From NCBI GenBank assembly GCA_036501025.1, contig DASYBB010000200.1:62001-126000 (forward strand): a DNA stretch of 64,000 bases, read 5' to 3'. Source of the DNA: DASUBV01 sp036501025 (GTDB lineage Bacteria; Actinomycetota; Actinomycetes; Streptosporangiales; Streptosporangiaceae). This document shows positions 8,759-16,924 of this stretch, in pieces. Below the pieces are notes generated by a model that did no database searches, was not told the origin of the DNA, and saw only the letters and a list, made by a program, of their open reading frames with translations. Each line of letters starts with the position of its first letter. Position 1 is the first letter of the stretch. Both the position numbers and the translations under genes were made by a program.

Positions 8759-8934
8759 TTCGCGACACAGCGCAGGCGACCGGGCTCGCCCCCGTTGCGG
8801 GGGACCACCGTTGCGGGACAGCGCCGGGATCTCACCGGACTTCGCTGGCACTGCATCACCGCGATCCTCGACCGCGGCAGCGTCAACGTACGGTTCCCCC
8901 GAGCACCCCGTCAAGCACTCGGCGAGCCGGGCGG

Positions 8935-9279
8935 CTACTGGCCGTCGAGGAGGGCCGCGATGGACTCGCTGGCCAGGCGGTAGCGGATGACCCGGCCGTC
9001 GCGCTCGGCCGTGACCGTCTGGGTCGCGCGCAGGTGGCGCAGCGTCTGGGACACCGTGGTGTCCTGGATGCCGGTCGCGGCCGCGAGGTCCGAGACGCTG
9101 ATCGGCCCGGCGGCCTTGATGCAGGTCAGGAGCATGAGCCGGGTCGGGTCACCGAGCAGCGCGAACTGCCGGGCACGGGCCTGGATCGCGTCGGGGCCAT
9201 CGAGGGCGGCGATGGCCTGGCACACCCGCTCGCCGTCGATAACCCGGTGATCGGACCGTTCCGCTGGCAGCAGATGCAT
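8935..9279 (-). CDS. ArsR/SmtB-family regulator, possible metal sensor
   Basis: A 114-residue winged-helix repressor: ALLGDPTRLMLLTCI, the recognition helix in VSDLAAATGIQDTTVSQTLRHL, and the wing ERDGRVIRYRL. The N-terminus carries His2, His11 and Asp10, as in nickel/cobalt sensors of this family that use an N-terminal arm, but the metal cannot be fixed. The start codon lies inside a palindromic ATATG-N10-CATAT element, which suggests autoregulation and a leaderless transcript. The broken importer lies directly downstream on the same strand. Confidence 0.85.
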   Translation of the reverse strand: MHLLPAERSDHRVIDGERVCQAIAALDGPDAIQARARQFALLGDPTRLMLLTCIKAAGPISVSDLAAATGIQDTTVSQTLRHLRATQTVTAERDGRVIRYRLASESIAALLDGQ

Positions 9280-9297
9280 ATGTCCACTGTTCCATAT
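9278..9297. promoter_or_regulatory. candidate operator of the ArsR regulator
   Basis: ATATG at 9278-9282 and CATAT at 9293-9297 form an inverted repeat with a 10-base spacer over the arsR-type start codon. AT-rich palindromes at the start of the regulator gene are usual for this family. This assignment is an inference. Confidence 0.4.
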
Positions 9298-9363
9298 CCG
9301 GGTGCCGCGCCTGCCCCGCCGTTACCGTCGTGAGAGGTGACCGCCGGCCTGAAAGGCACGTCC

Positions 9364-9918
9364 GTGATTATCTGGATCAACGGCGCGTTCGCCGCCGGCA
9401 AGACCACGCTCGCCGAAGAGCTCGAGCGGCGGCTGCCCGACCCGATGCCGTTCGACCCGGAGTACGTGGGCTACATCCTCGCCAAGTGGGTGCCGCCCGC
9501 TGACAGCGGCGACTTCCAGGACATCCCCCTGTGGCGCAGGCTCGTCGCCGAGTTCGCCATCGGCATGTCGGCGGACTACGGCCGGCCGCTGATTGTTCCC
9601 ATGACGCTGGTCAATCACGGCTACCGGGCGGAGATCTTCGGGCTGATCGGCCGGGCGGGCATTCCGGTGCTGCATGTCTTCCTGGATGTGCCCGCCGCCG
9701 AACTGCGCCGCCGGATTGACGCCCAGGTCGTCGTCCCGGGCAATCCCGAGCAGGATGCCGAGGCCCGGGCGTTCCGGCACCGTAACGTCGAGGCCGGCGT
9801 CCAGGCCCGGGCCGGCCTGCCGGCGGACACGCTGATCCTGCGGAGCGACCAGCACACGGCGGCCGAGCTCGGTGACCTCGTCCTCCAGGCGGTGGCCGCC
9901 GCCGGAAAGGGCGGGTGA
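9364..9918 (+). CDS. AAA/P-loop small-molecule kinase-like protein
   Basis: A 184-residue P-loop protein beginning VIIWINGAFAAGKTT, where GAFAAGKTT is Walker A within the first 15 residues. A DVPAAELRRRI segment and a HRNVEAG helix follow, as in adenylylsulfate- or shikimate-kinase-like enzymes and tunicamycin-resistance-type proteins. The substrate is unknown. GTG 9364 was chosen because GAAAGG ends seven bases upstream; a GTG at 9337 lacks a ribosome site. It is divergent from the ArsR gene. Confidence 0.75.
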   Translation: MIIWINGAFAAGKTTLAEELERRLPDPMPFDPEYVGYILAKWVPPADSGDFQDIPLWRRLVAEFAIGMSADYGRPLIVPMTLVNHGYRAEIFGLIGRAGIPVLHVFLDVPAAELRRRIDAQVVVPGNPEQDAEARAFRHRNVEAGVQARAGLPADTLILRSDQHTAAELGDLVLQAVAAAGKGG

Positions 9919-9970
9919 TCCGGGCCCGCGATCCGCGTCGCGTGGCGCGCACCTGGCAAAATAGGCGGGG

Positions 9971-10492
9971 ATGGACAGTATTGAGATCACGGCGATGACT
10001 CCCGCGCACGCGGCCGCCGTCCTGGACATTTACCAGGCCGGGATCGACGAGGGCGACGCGACCTTCGAGACCCGCGCGCCCGGCTGGAGCGCGTTCGTGG
10101 CCGGGAAGCTCCCCGGTCACCGCCACGTCGCGGTCACCACGGCCCGGGCGGGCGGCGCCGGCCGGTCCGGGGCGTCGGTCCTCGGCTGGGCCGCGGTCTC
10201 GCCCGTGTCCAGCCGCAGCGTCTACGCGGGCGTAGTCGAGCACTCGGTATACGTGCATCCCGCCGCCCGCGGCCGCGGCGTCGGCCGGCGGCTGCTGGAG
10301 GCCCTGATCGCCTCCACCGAGGCGGCCGGGATCTGGACGATCCAGTCCGGGATCTTCCCCGAGAACACCGCCAGCCTGGCCCTGCACGAGGCGGCCGGGT
10401 TCCGGGTCATCGGGACCCGGGAGCGGCTCGGACGTCATCACGGCCGGTGGCGCGACGTCGTCCTGATCGAACGGCGCAGTCCGGTCATATAG
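9971..10492 (+). CDS. GNAT acetyltransferase, phosphinothricin acetyltransferase-like
   Basis: A 173-residue GNAT protein. The acetyl-CoA loop is VHPAARGRGVGRRLLEAL (about 95-113), followed by the typical Pat segment IWTIQSGIFPENTASLALHE and GFRVIGTRERLG. The early IYQAGIDEGDATFET matches the substrate side of phosphinothricin/methionine sulfoximine acetyltransferases, which protect cells from glutamine-synthetase inhibitors. The gene stands between the P-loop kinase and an MBL-fold hydrolase on the same strand. Confidence 0.85.
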   Translation: MDSIEITAMTPAHAAAVLDIYQAGIDEGDATFETRAPGWSAFVAGKLPGHRHVAVTTARAGGAGRSGASVLGWAAVSPVSSRSVYAGVVEHSVYVHPAARGRGVGRRLLEALIASTEAAGIWTIQSGIFPENTASLALHEAAGFRVIGTRERLGRHHGRWRDVVLIERRSPVI

Positions 10493-10533
10493 GCCGCCAC
10501 GCGTCCCCGCCCGAGCCCGTTACAGTAGGCGCC

Positions 10534-11256
10534 GTGCTCCTGACCGTCATCGGCTGCTCCGGATCGGCGCCTGGCCCGGACTCGGCGTGCTCGTGCTACC
10601 TGGTGGAGCACGACGGCTTCGCGCTCCTGCTCGACGTGGGCAACGGGGCCTCCGGCCCGCTGCAGCGGCAGGTGGCTCCGCAGGACGTGAGCGCGGCGAT
10701 CATCTCGCACGCGCACTCAGATCACTACGTCGACCTGGGCCAGCTCCAGTACCTGCGGAACGTGGCACAGGCGCCGCCGCTGCCCGTCATCGCCCCCGCG
10801 AACCTGCCCGAGCTGCTGCTCATAACCGATCCGAAGAGCTGGGCGATCACGCTGGCCCAGGCCGGCCCGGTTCAGCTCGGCCCGCTCGCCGTCCGGCTGG
10901 CCCGGGTCGCGCACGGGCAGATGGAGTGCTGGGCCAGCCGGGTCGGCGACGCCCTGTGCTACACGGCCGACACCGACCCGTGCCCGGCGCTCGACGAGCT
11001 GGCCGACGGCTGCGGCGTGCTGCTGGCCGAGGCGTCCGGCCTGGACGGCGACGACCTGCCCCGGCACCTGACGGCCGGGGACGCGGGGCGGCTCGCGGCG
11101 CGGTCGGGCACCCGCCTGCTCGTGCTCACCCACCTGCGGCCGTGGCAGGATCACGGCCGCCTGCTGGCCGAGGCCACCGCCTACGCGCCGTGCCCGGTCA
11201 TCCTGGCCCAGCCCGGCCTGCGCGTGGCGCTCACCACGGGCCGGCCGCCCGCCTGA
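10534..11256 (+). CDS. MBL-fold metal-dependent hydrolase
   Basis: A 240-residue metallo-beta-lactamase-fold protein. It begins VLLTVIGCSGSAPGPDSACSCYLV, the usual start of arylsulfatase/RNase Z-like MBL proteins, and has the metal-binding loop SHAHSDHYVDL (HxHxDH). Later metal ligands fit H in VAHGQMECW, D in YTADTDPC and the H of LVLTHLRPW. GTG 10534 lies ten bases after a TACAGT element, so the message may be leaderless. The function is probably hydrolysis of a phosphodiester or small ester; the substrate is unknown. Confidence 0.8.
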   Translation: MLLTVIGCSGSAPGPDSACSCYLVEHDGFALLLDVGNGASGPLQRQVAPQDVSAAIISHAHSDHYVDLGQLQYLRNVAQAPPLPVIAPANLPELLLITDPKSWAITLAQAGPVQLGPLAVRLARVAHGQMECWASRVGDALCYTADTDPCPALDELADGCGVLLAEASGLDGDDLPRHLTAGDAGRLAARSGTRLLVLTHLRPWQDHGRLLAEATAYAPCPVILAQPGLRVALTTGRPPA

Positions 11257-11271
11257 ATCGCCCGCGTGGGT

Positions 11272-12555
11272 TCACGTGAAACCACGCCCGGCCTGATCGG
11301 CGGCGGCCCGCGCCCGCTCGGCGGACAGCTCCCGCTCGGGCGCATTCTGGGTCAGCGCCGCGGCCCGCTCGAACTCGGCGCGGGCTTCGCCGGCGCGGCC
11401 CAGTTTCAGCAGGAGATCACCGCGCACGCTGGGCAGCAGGTGATAACTGCGCAGCGACGGCTCGGAGGTCAGCTCGTCGACCAGGTCGAGGCCCGCCTGC
11501 GGGCCGTAGGCCATCGACACCGCCACCGCGCGGTTGAGCTCGACCACCGGGGATGGGCTGCGCCGGGCCAGCACCGCGTAGAGCGCGGCGATCCGCGGCC
11601 AGTCGGTGTCCTCCGGCCGGAACGCCCGCGCGTGGCAGGCGGCGATGGCCGCCTGCAGGGCATACGGCCCCTCGGCCCCGCCCAGCTGCTCGGCCCGCTC
11701 CAGCGCGGCCAGCCCGCGGTTGATCAGCAGCCGGTCCCAGCGGGCCCGGTCCTGGTCGAGCAGCAGGACCAGCTCGCCGGACGGCCCGGACCGGGCCGGG
11801 ATCCGGGACGCCTGGATCTCCAGCAGCGCGACCAGCCCGTGCACCTCGGGCTCGTCTGGTGCCAGCCCGGCCAGCACCCGCCCCAGCCGCAGCGCCTCCG
11901 CGCACAGGGCGGGGCGCATCCAGTCGTCGCCCGCGGTGGCCGAGTACCCCTCGTTGAAGATCAGGTAGATGACCTCCAGCACCGACGCCAGCCGGGCCGG
12001 CCGCTCCGCCGGGCCGGGCACCTCGAACGGCACCCCGGCCTGGGTCAGCGTCTTCTTGGCCCGGACGATCCGCTGCGCGACCGTCGGCTCCGGGATCAGG
12101 TAGGCCCGCGCGATCTCGGCCGTGGTCAGGCCGCCGAGCAGCCGCAGCGTCAGCGCCGCCCGGGCGGGCACGGCCAGCACCGGGTGGCAGGCGGTGAAGA
12201 TCAGCCGCAGCAGGTCATCGTCGATGTCATCGGAGAAGGCCCGGTCGAAGTCGGGTGTGACGGCCTCGCCCTCCGCCTCCAGGGCCCGCCCGATCTGCGC
12301 GTACTTCAGCCGCAGCTCGCGATTGCGCCGGAACAGGTCGACCGCCCGGCGCTTGGCCACGGTCATCAGCCAGGCGCCCGGATTGCGCGGGACGCCGTCG
12401 CCCGGCCACTGCTCCAGCGCCGCGACCAGCGCGTCCTGGGCCAGTTCCTCGGCCAGGCCGACATCCCCGGTGTACCGGGCCAGCCCGGCGATCAGCCGCG
12501 CGGACTCCATCCGCACGACCGACTCGATCGCCGCGTGCGCCGCTGAGTCCGTCAC
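11272..12555 (-). CDS. ECF42-family RNA polymerase sigma factor with long C-terminal TPR-like extension
   Basis: A 427-residue sigma factor. Region 2 (ESARLIAGLARYTGD, AEELAQDALVAALEQWP, NPGAWLMTVAKRRAVDLFRR) and region 4 (ALTLRLLGGLTTAEIARAYL, VAQRIVRAKKTL) occupy the first ~190 residues. The remaining ~230 residues are the helical repeat extension specific to ECF42 (YLIFNEGYSATAG, LLLINRGLAALERAE-like helices, AVAVSMAYGP). ECF42 genes are paired with DGPF/YCII genes, and one lies just upstream on the same strand. GTG 12555 gives the family-typical start VTDSAAHAAIE; another GTG lies six codons further upstream. Confidence 0.88.
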   Translation of the reverse strand: MTDSAAHAAIESVVRMESARLIAGLARYTGDVGLAEELAQDALVAALEQWPGDGVPRNPGAWLMTVAKRRAVDLFRRNRELRLKYAQIGRALEAEGEAVTPDFDRAFSDDIDDDLLRLIFTACHPVLAVPARAALTLRLLGGLTTAEIARAYLIPEPTVAQRIVRAKKTLTQAGVPFEVPGPAERPARLASVLEVIYLIFNEGYSATAGDDWMRPALCAEALRLGRVLAGLAPDEPEVHGLVALLEIQASRIPARSGPSGELVLLLDQDRARWDRLLINRGLAALERAEQLGGAEGPYALQAAIAACHARAFRPEDTDWPRIAALYAVLARRSPSPVVELNRAVAVSMAYGPQAGLDLVDELTSEPSLRSYHLLPSVRGDLLLKLGRAGEARAEFERAAALTQNAPERELSAERARAAADQAGRGFT

Positions 12556-12663
12556 GACAAGCCATCCCACCACCGCCCGCCGACGCGATCAAGGCCGCCG
12601 GCCGCCCTCAGCTGCGAGTCCAGCTGCCCGGACGGCCGGCGGGCGCCCCCGCGCGGGGCGGTG

Positions 12664-13005
12664 TCACGGCATGAAGACCTCGCGCAGCCGGACCTCGCCC
12701 TCGCCCGCGATGGCCACGAACCGCTTGGACCACTCGATGGCCTCGGCCCGGTCGCGGCACTCCATCAGGGCCCAGCCGCCGATGAGCTCCTTGGACTCCG
12801 TGAACGGGCCGTCCAGGACGGTGATCTTCCCATCGGTGTTGACGATCTTCGTCAGGCTCTCGATCGGCCCGACGCCGCCGGTGGCCAGGAGCACGCCCGC
12901 CTTGGTGGCTTCCTCCATGAACGTGTTCATCTCGGCAAAGTCCTCCGGCCCCGGCGGCGTCATCGGGGTCGACGGGTCGCCGATGGTGTATCCGAGGAAT
13001 CGCAT
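12664..13005 (-). CDS. DGPF/YCII-domain protein, partner of the ECF42 sigma factor
   Basis: A 113-residue YCII-like protein with the diagnostic DGPFTESKELIGGWALMEC and EAIEWSKRF. ATG 13005 starts MRFLGYTIG and has GAAGGAGACG just upstream. These ferredoxin-like-fold proteins are the standard genomic neighbours and transcriptional targets of ECF42 factors; their chemistry is unknown. A TGTCGA-N17-CGAC element stands about 75 bases upstream. Confidence 0.88.
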   Translation of the reverse strand: MRFLGYTIGDPSTPMTPPGPEDFAEMNTFMEEATKAGVLLATGGVGPIESLTKIVNTDGKITVLDGPFTESKELIGGWALMECRDRAEAIEWSKRFVAIAGEGEVRLREVFMP

Positions 13006-13081
13006 GGTCGTCTCCTTCGCTGGTGCTCCAGTGGGGACCGGATGCGGAGCTACATCGTGCCCGGCCTGCTTGTGCCCATGC

Positions 13082-13108
13082 GTCGAACGCCGCGGCCCCA
13101 GATCGACA
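13082..13108 (-). promoter_or_regulatory. ECF42-type promoter before the DGPF gene
   Basis: On the minus strand TGTCGA (13108-13103), 17 bases, then CGAC (13085-13082). As I recall it, the ECF42 consensus is TGTCGA with a CGA/TC -10. This would make the DGPF gene and the following sigma gene a regulon. Confidence 0.55.
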
Positions 13109-13158
13109 CGGGCCACGACCGACTTCACGAAACTTTTGCCGCCGCGGGCAGCCCGTTC

Positions 13159-14163
13159 TCAGGCGTTGGCGTGCAGCGCGGTGTTCAGGCCGCCCCAGGC
13201 GGTCTTCTGGGCCAGGGCCTCGACCGTCCCGGTGCGGGAGTTCCGCCGGAACAGCAGTCCCGGCGTGCCCGACACCGCCGCGGCCTTGGCCACCTGCCCG
13301 TCGGGCAGGGTGACCAGGGTCCCGGCCGTCACGTACAGGCCGGCCTCGACGGTGCAGTCGTCGCCCAGGCTGATGCCGATGCCGGCGTTGCTGCCCAGCA
13401 GGCAGCGCTCCCCGACGCTGATGACCTGCTTGCCGCCGCCGGACAGGGTGCCCATGATGGCGGACCCGCCGCCGATGTCGCTGTGGTCGCCGACCACCAC
13501 GCCCGCGCTGATCCGGCCTTCGACCATGGCCGTGCCGAGGGTGCCCGCGTTGAAGTTGACGAAGCCCTCGTGCATGACCGTGGTCCCGGCGCCCAGGTGC
13601 GCGCCGAGCCGGACCCGGTCCGCGTCCGCGATGCGGACGCCGGGCGGGATCACGTAGTCGGTCATCCGCGGGAACTTGTCCACCCCGGTCACCTCGAAGG
13701 CGATCCGGGCCGCGCGCGCCGCGCTGCGCACCCGGCCGACGCGGTCGGGCACGACGGGGCCGAGCGTGGTCCAGGCCACGTTGGCCAGCAGGCCGAAGAT
13801 TCCGTCCAGGTTCGCGCCGTGCGGTCGGATCAGCCGGTGGCTGAGCAGGTGCAGGCGCAGCCACACATCGTGGGCGTCGGCCGGGGGCGCCGACAGGTCG
13901 GGGATCTGCGTGCGCACCGCGACCACCTCGACCCCGCGGAAGTCGTCCCGCCCGATGCCCGCGGCCGCCTCGCCGCCGATCTCCTCGAACGCGGCGCCCG
14001 GCTCCAGCCGGGCCGTGCCGGCCGGGCCGCCGCCGCCCGGCTCGGTGAGCCGGGGATCGGGAAACCAGGTGTCCAGGACGGTGCCGTCGGCGGCGAGGGT
14101 GGCGAGGCCGACGCCGGCGGCCCCGGACGATGCGGTTTCCACAGCGGGGTTCTCAGCGCTCAC
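13159..14163 (-). CDS. dapD: 2,3,4,5-tetrahydropyridine-2,6-dicarboxylate N-succinyltransferase
   Basis: A 334-residue actinobacterial-type DapD of the lysine/diaminopimelate pathway, which succinylates tetrahydrodipicolinate from succinyl-CoA. The C-terminal half is a left-handed beta-helix with hexapeptide repeats (IPPGVRIADADRVRLGAHLG, MHEGFVNFNAGTLG, GRISAGVVVGDHSDIGGGSA, GERCLLGSNAGIGISLGDDC). The N-terminal ~100 residues are the variable domain of this type. It supplies peptidoglycan precursors in the cytosol and is probably monocistronic, divergent from the small gene at 14329 across a 165-base promoter region. Confidence 0.95.
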   Translation of the reverse strand: MSAENPAVETASSGAAGVGLATLAADGTVLDTWFPDPRLTEPGGGGPAGTARLEPGAAFEEIGGEAAAGIGRDDFRGVEVVAVRTQIPDLSAPPADAHDVWLRLHLLSHRLIRPHGANLDGIFGLLANVAWTTLGPVVPDRVGRVRSAARAARIAFEVTGVDKFPRMTDYVIPPGVRIADADRVRLGAHLGAGTTVMHEGFVNFNAGTLGTAMVEGRISAGVVVGDHSDIGGGSAIMGTLSGGGKQVISVGERCLLGSNAGIGISLGDDCTVEAGLYVTAGTLVTLPDGQVAKAAAVSGTPGLLFRRNSRTGTVEALAQKTAWGGLNTALHANA

Positions 14164-14328
14164 GTGCCCACCCTAGCCAGCCGACGCCCCGCGCAGATCG
14201 CAGAGCGCCAGGACCGGCGGCGGGCGGCCGCGGAAATAAGAGAAGCCTTAATCTGCCATCGGCTCCGCCGCCGCGGCCGGCATAGTGTGGAGAGCGGACG
14301 GACTTCCGGCTGGAAAGGTAAGCCAGGC

Positions 14329-14589
14329 ATGAGCAATGAGCCGAATGAGGCACTTGACGTGCTTCGCGAGGTCTGGAGCGCTCAGGGTCAGGACAGCGCC
14401 GCCGTTGACGAGGCGTGCGGCACGAGCCAGGGCTGCAAGCGGATGTCGGACGTCGGCTTCGACGGCATGGCCGGTCCCGATGGCGACTTGCGGGCGGCCT
14501 GGAAAGCGAAGCTGGAGCGCGAGGGCAAGCTGGGCGCGGAGGGCGGCAGCGTCCGTGACCTGATCCTCGGGAACGCCCAGGCCCGCTGA
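14329..14589 (+). CDS. small hypothetical protein preceding a MoxR-VWA pair
   Basis: An 86-residue soluble, mostly charged protein that I do not recognise. It starts MSNEPNEALDVLREVWSAQG and contains two cysteines six residues apart (ACGTSQGC), with no membrane segment. ATG 14329 has GGAAAGG about ten bases upstream. Its stop is two bases before the GTG of the MoxR gene, so translation is probably coupled and the protein belongs to the MoxR-VWA operon. A TAGTGT element about 45 bases upstream is a candidate -10. Confidence 0.6.
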   Translation: MSNEPNEALDVLREVWSAQGQDSAAVDEACGTSQGCKRMSDVGFDGMAGPDGDLRAAWKAKLEREGKLGAEGGSVRDLILGNAQAR

Positions 14590-14591
14590 CT

Positions 14592-15467
14592 GTGGACCGC
14601 CCTACGACCGTCGGCGAGCTCGCCGAGATCCTGCGGCAGGGCGGCTACCTGGCCGATCGCGGCCTCGCGACGGCCCTGTTCGTAGCGATGTCCCTGGACC
14701 GGCCGATCCTGCTCGAGGGCGAGGTCGGCGTCGGCAAGACCGAGGTGGCCAAGACGCTGGCCCAGGTGTTCGGCCGCCAGCTGATCCGGCTCCAGTGCTA
14801 TGAGGGCATCGACACGAGCCAGGCGCTGTATGAGTGGGACTACGCGCGCCAGATGCTGCACATCCGGGCGCTGTCCGAGCACCAGGTCGCTGACGAGCAG
14901 GCTGTGGACAAGCTGTTCGGGCCCAAGTACCTGCTGGAGCGGCCGCTGCTGGCGGCGGTGCGGGCCGGGGACCGGGCGGTGCTCCTGATCGACGAGATCG
15001 ACCGGGCCGACGACGAGTTCGAGGCGTTCCTGCTGGAGCTGCTGTCGGACTTCCAGATCAGCATCCCGGAGGTCGGCACGATCAAGGCGGAGACCCCGCC
15101 GCTGGTCATCCTCACCTCGAACCGCACCCGCGAGCTGCACGACGCGCTGAAGCGGCGCTGCCTCTACCACTGGATTGGCTACCCGGCCCTGGAGCGCGAG
15201 GTCGAGATCGTGCTCATCCGCGAGCCGGGGGTCTCCAGCGAGCTGGCCCGCAAGGTCGTGGCGGCGGTGCACCGGCTGCGCGAGCTCGACCTGGCCAAGC
15301 CGCCCGGCGTCGCGGAGACGATCGACTGGGCCCGCACGCTCGACTTCCTGGGCGCCGGCGACCTCACCCTCCAGGCCGCCACCGACACCCTCGGCGCCGT
15401 GGTCAAGGAACGCGACGACCTGGACGTGGTGCGCGACAACCTGGCCGAGATCACGTCCGGTGCCTGA
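14592..15467 (+). CDS. MoxR-family AAA+ ATPase (CoxD-like)
   Basis: A 291-residue MoxR ATPase: Walker A GEVGVGKTE at 43-51, LIRLQCYEGIDTSQALYEW, Walker B VLLIDEID at 130-137, and a sensor region VILTSNRTRELHDALKRRCLYHW. MoxR proteins work with VWA proteins as metal-inserting or remodelling chaperones. It strongly resembles the ATPase at 30076 in the second CO dehydrogenase cluster, where the family role (CoxD) is insertion of the sulfur and copper of the Mo-Cu site. GTG start. The VWA gene overlaps its end by 8 bases. Confidence 0.9.
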   Translation: MDRPTTVGELAEILRQGGYLADRGLATALFVAMSLDRPILLEGEVGVGKTEVAKTLAQVFGRQLIRLQCYEGIDTSQALYEWDYARQMLHIRALSEHQVADEQAVDKLFGPKYLLERPLLAAVRAGDRAVLLIDEIDRADDEFEAFLLELLSDFQISIPEVGTIKAETPPLVILTSNRTRELHDALKRRCLYHWIGYPALEREVEIVLIREPGVSSELARKVVAAVHRLRELDLAKPPGVAETIDWARTLDFLGAGDLTLQAATDTLGAVVKERDDLDVVRDNLAEITSGA

Positions 15468-16608
15468 GGGCAGCGCCGGGCTGGGCGGCGGGTCGCCGTT
15501 CGTCACCCTGCTGGTCCGCTTCAGCCGTGAGCTGCGGGCGGCGGGCGTCGCCGTGGGCTCGGGGGACGTGCTCGGCTACTGCGCGGCGATGGCACCGCTG
15601 GACCCGACCGACCTGCTGGACCTGTACTGGGCCGGCCGCGTCACCCTGGTCGCCAAGCACGATGACATCGCCGTCTACGACCAGGTGTTCCGGCGGTTCT
15701 TCCTCGGCGGGGCCGAGCCGGTCCGCGAGCTGGTCACGCTGAAGGCGCGGGTCGAGGCGGAGGTCGACGCGACCCTGGTCGCGCCCGCGACCAGCCCGGA
15801 CGGCGAGGGCGACGAGGAGGAGGCGGTCCTCGGCTGGATGGCGTCCGACGTCGAGGCGCTCAAGCGCAAGTCGTTCGCCGCCTGCACCCCGGCCGAGCTG
15901 GCCGCGCTGCGGCGGATCATGAACCGGATCCGGCTGACCCCGCCGCGGCGGCGCACCCGGCGCACCGTCCCGGCCCGCTCGGGCCGCGTCCCGGACCTGC
16001 GCCGGACGGTGCGGGAGACGATGCGACTGCACGGCGAGCCCGCCGAGCTGTACTTCCGGCGGCGCCGGATCCGGCTGCGACCGATGATCTTGATCCTCGA
16101 CATCTCCGGCTCGATGGCGGACTACTCGCGCAACCTGCTCCAGTTCGCCTACTCGGCCAACCGGGCGGCCGGCCGGGTCGAGGTGTTCTGCTTCGGCACC
16201 CGCCTCACCCGGGTCACCAGGGCCCTGGCCACGCGGCGCCCGGACGACGCGCTGGAGCGGGCCGCGCGGACGGTGTTCGACTGGGAGGGCGGCACGCGGA
16301 TCGGCGAGTCCTTGGACACTTTTGTCCGGGACTGGGGCCGGCGTGGCCTGTGCCGCGGCGGCGTCGTGGTGATCTGCTCCGACGGCCTCGACCGCGGCGA
16401 CCCGGCCGTGCTGGCCGCCGCCATGGAGCGGCTGTCGCGGCTGTGCCACACACTGGTATGGATGAACCCGCACAAGGGCAGCGACCCGAACTTCCGGCCG
16501 AGCACGGTGGGCATGATGGCCGCGGCGCCGCATGTCGACGTATTGCTGTCGGGGCACGACCTGAGCAGCCTGGAAGAGCTCGCGGCGCTGCTGCCGACGC
16601 TGAACTGA
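15460..16608 (+). CDS. VWA-domain protein (CoxE-like)
   Basis: A 382-residue protein with a C-terminal von Willebrand A domain. The metal-ion-dependent adhesion site DISGSM begins at D214; the later MIDAS threonine lies in GGTRIGESL and the aspartate in CSDGLDRGD. The N-terminal ~190 residues are helical with acidic and Arg-rich tracts. GTG 15460 (VPEGSAGLG) overlaps the MoxR stop, a sign of translational coupling. MoxR-VWA pairs mature metalloenzymes; with CO dehydrogenase clusters nearby, CoxE-type work is the likeliest role. It is a paralogue of the protein at 30965. Confidence 0.88.
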   Translation: MPEGSAGLGGGSPFVTLLVRFSRELRAAGVAVGSGDVLGYCAAMAPLDPTDLLDLYWAGRVTLVAKHDDIAVYDQVFRRFFLGGAEPVRELVTLKARVEAEVDATLVAPATSPDGEGDEEEAVLGWMASDVEALKRKSFAACTPAELAALRRIMNRIRLTPPRRRTRRTVPARSGRVPDLRRTVRETMRLHGEPAELYFRRRRIRLRPMILILDISGSMADYSRNLLQFAYSANRAAGRVEVFCFGTRLTRVTRALATRRPDDALERAARTVFDWEGGTRIGESLDTFVRDWGRRGLCRGGVVVICSDGLDRGDPAVLAAAMERLSRLCHTLVWMNPHKGSDPNFRPSTVGMMAAAPHVDVLLSGHDLSSLEELAALLPTLN

Positions 16609-16645
16609 GCCGCCCGCCGCGCGGTGATGGGGTAAGGAGCATCCG

Positions 16646-16924
16646 GTGAAGTGGAGCGTGGGGATCGAGGCCGAGGCCGACGCCGTGCTGACCCGCGAGC
16701 AGATCGTGGAGCTGGCCGACGCGGTCGCCGCCAGCTCCGGGATCGCCACCGGCATCGGCACCCAGCGCTACGGTGCCCAGCTGCTGGTCGAGGCGGCCAG
16801 CCGCGAGCGGGCCATCGAGCAGGCCACCGCGGAGTTCACGGCGGCCGCCGCCCGGGCCGGCCTGCCGCCGGCGCCGATCGTGCGCACGGAGGCCATCAGC
16901 GAGGAGGAGGACCTCGAGCCATGA
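16646..16924 (+). CDS. small conserved hypothetical protein in MoxR-VWA operon
   Basis: A 92-residue protein with a predicted beta-alpha-beta fold (WSVGIEAEADAVLTREQIVE, TQRYGAQLLVEAASRERAIE, then TAEFTAAAARAGLP) and an acidic tail. It looks ferredoxin-like but has no cysteines. No function can be given. GTG start 37 bases after the VWA stop with AAGGAG upstream. Its stop overlaps the start of the next gene (ATGA), so the two products are probably made together. Confidence 0.65.
   Translation: MKWSVGIEAEADAVLTREQIVELADAVAASSGIATGIGTQRYGAQLLVEAASRERAIEQATAEFTAAAARAGLPPAPIVRTEAISEEEDLEP

Noticed and set aside
11266..12546. A 426-codon plus-strand open frame
   Set aside because: Mirror of the ECF42 sigma gene; no domain and no ribosome site.
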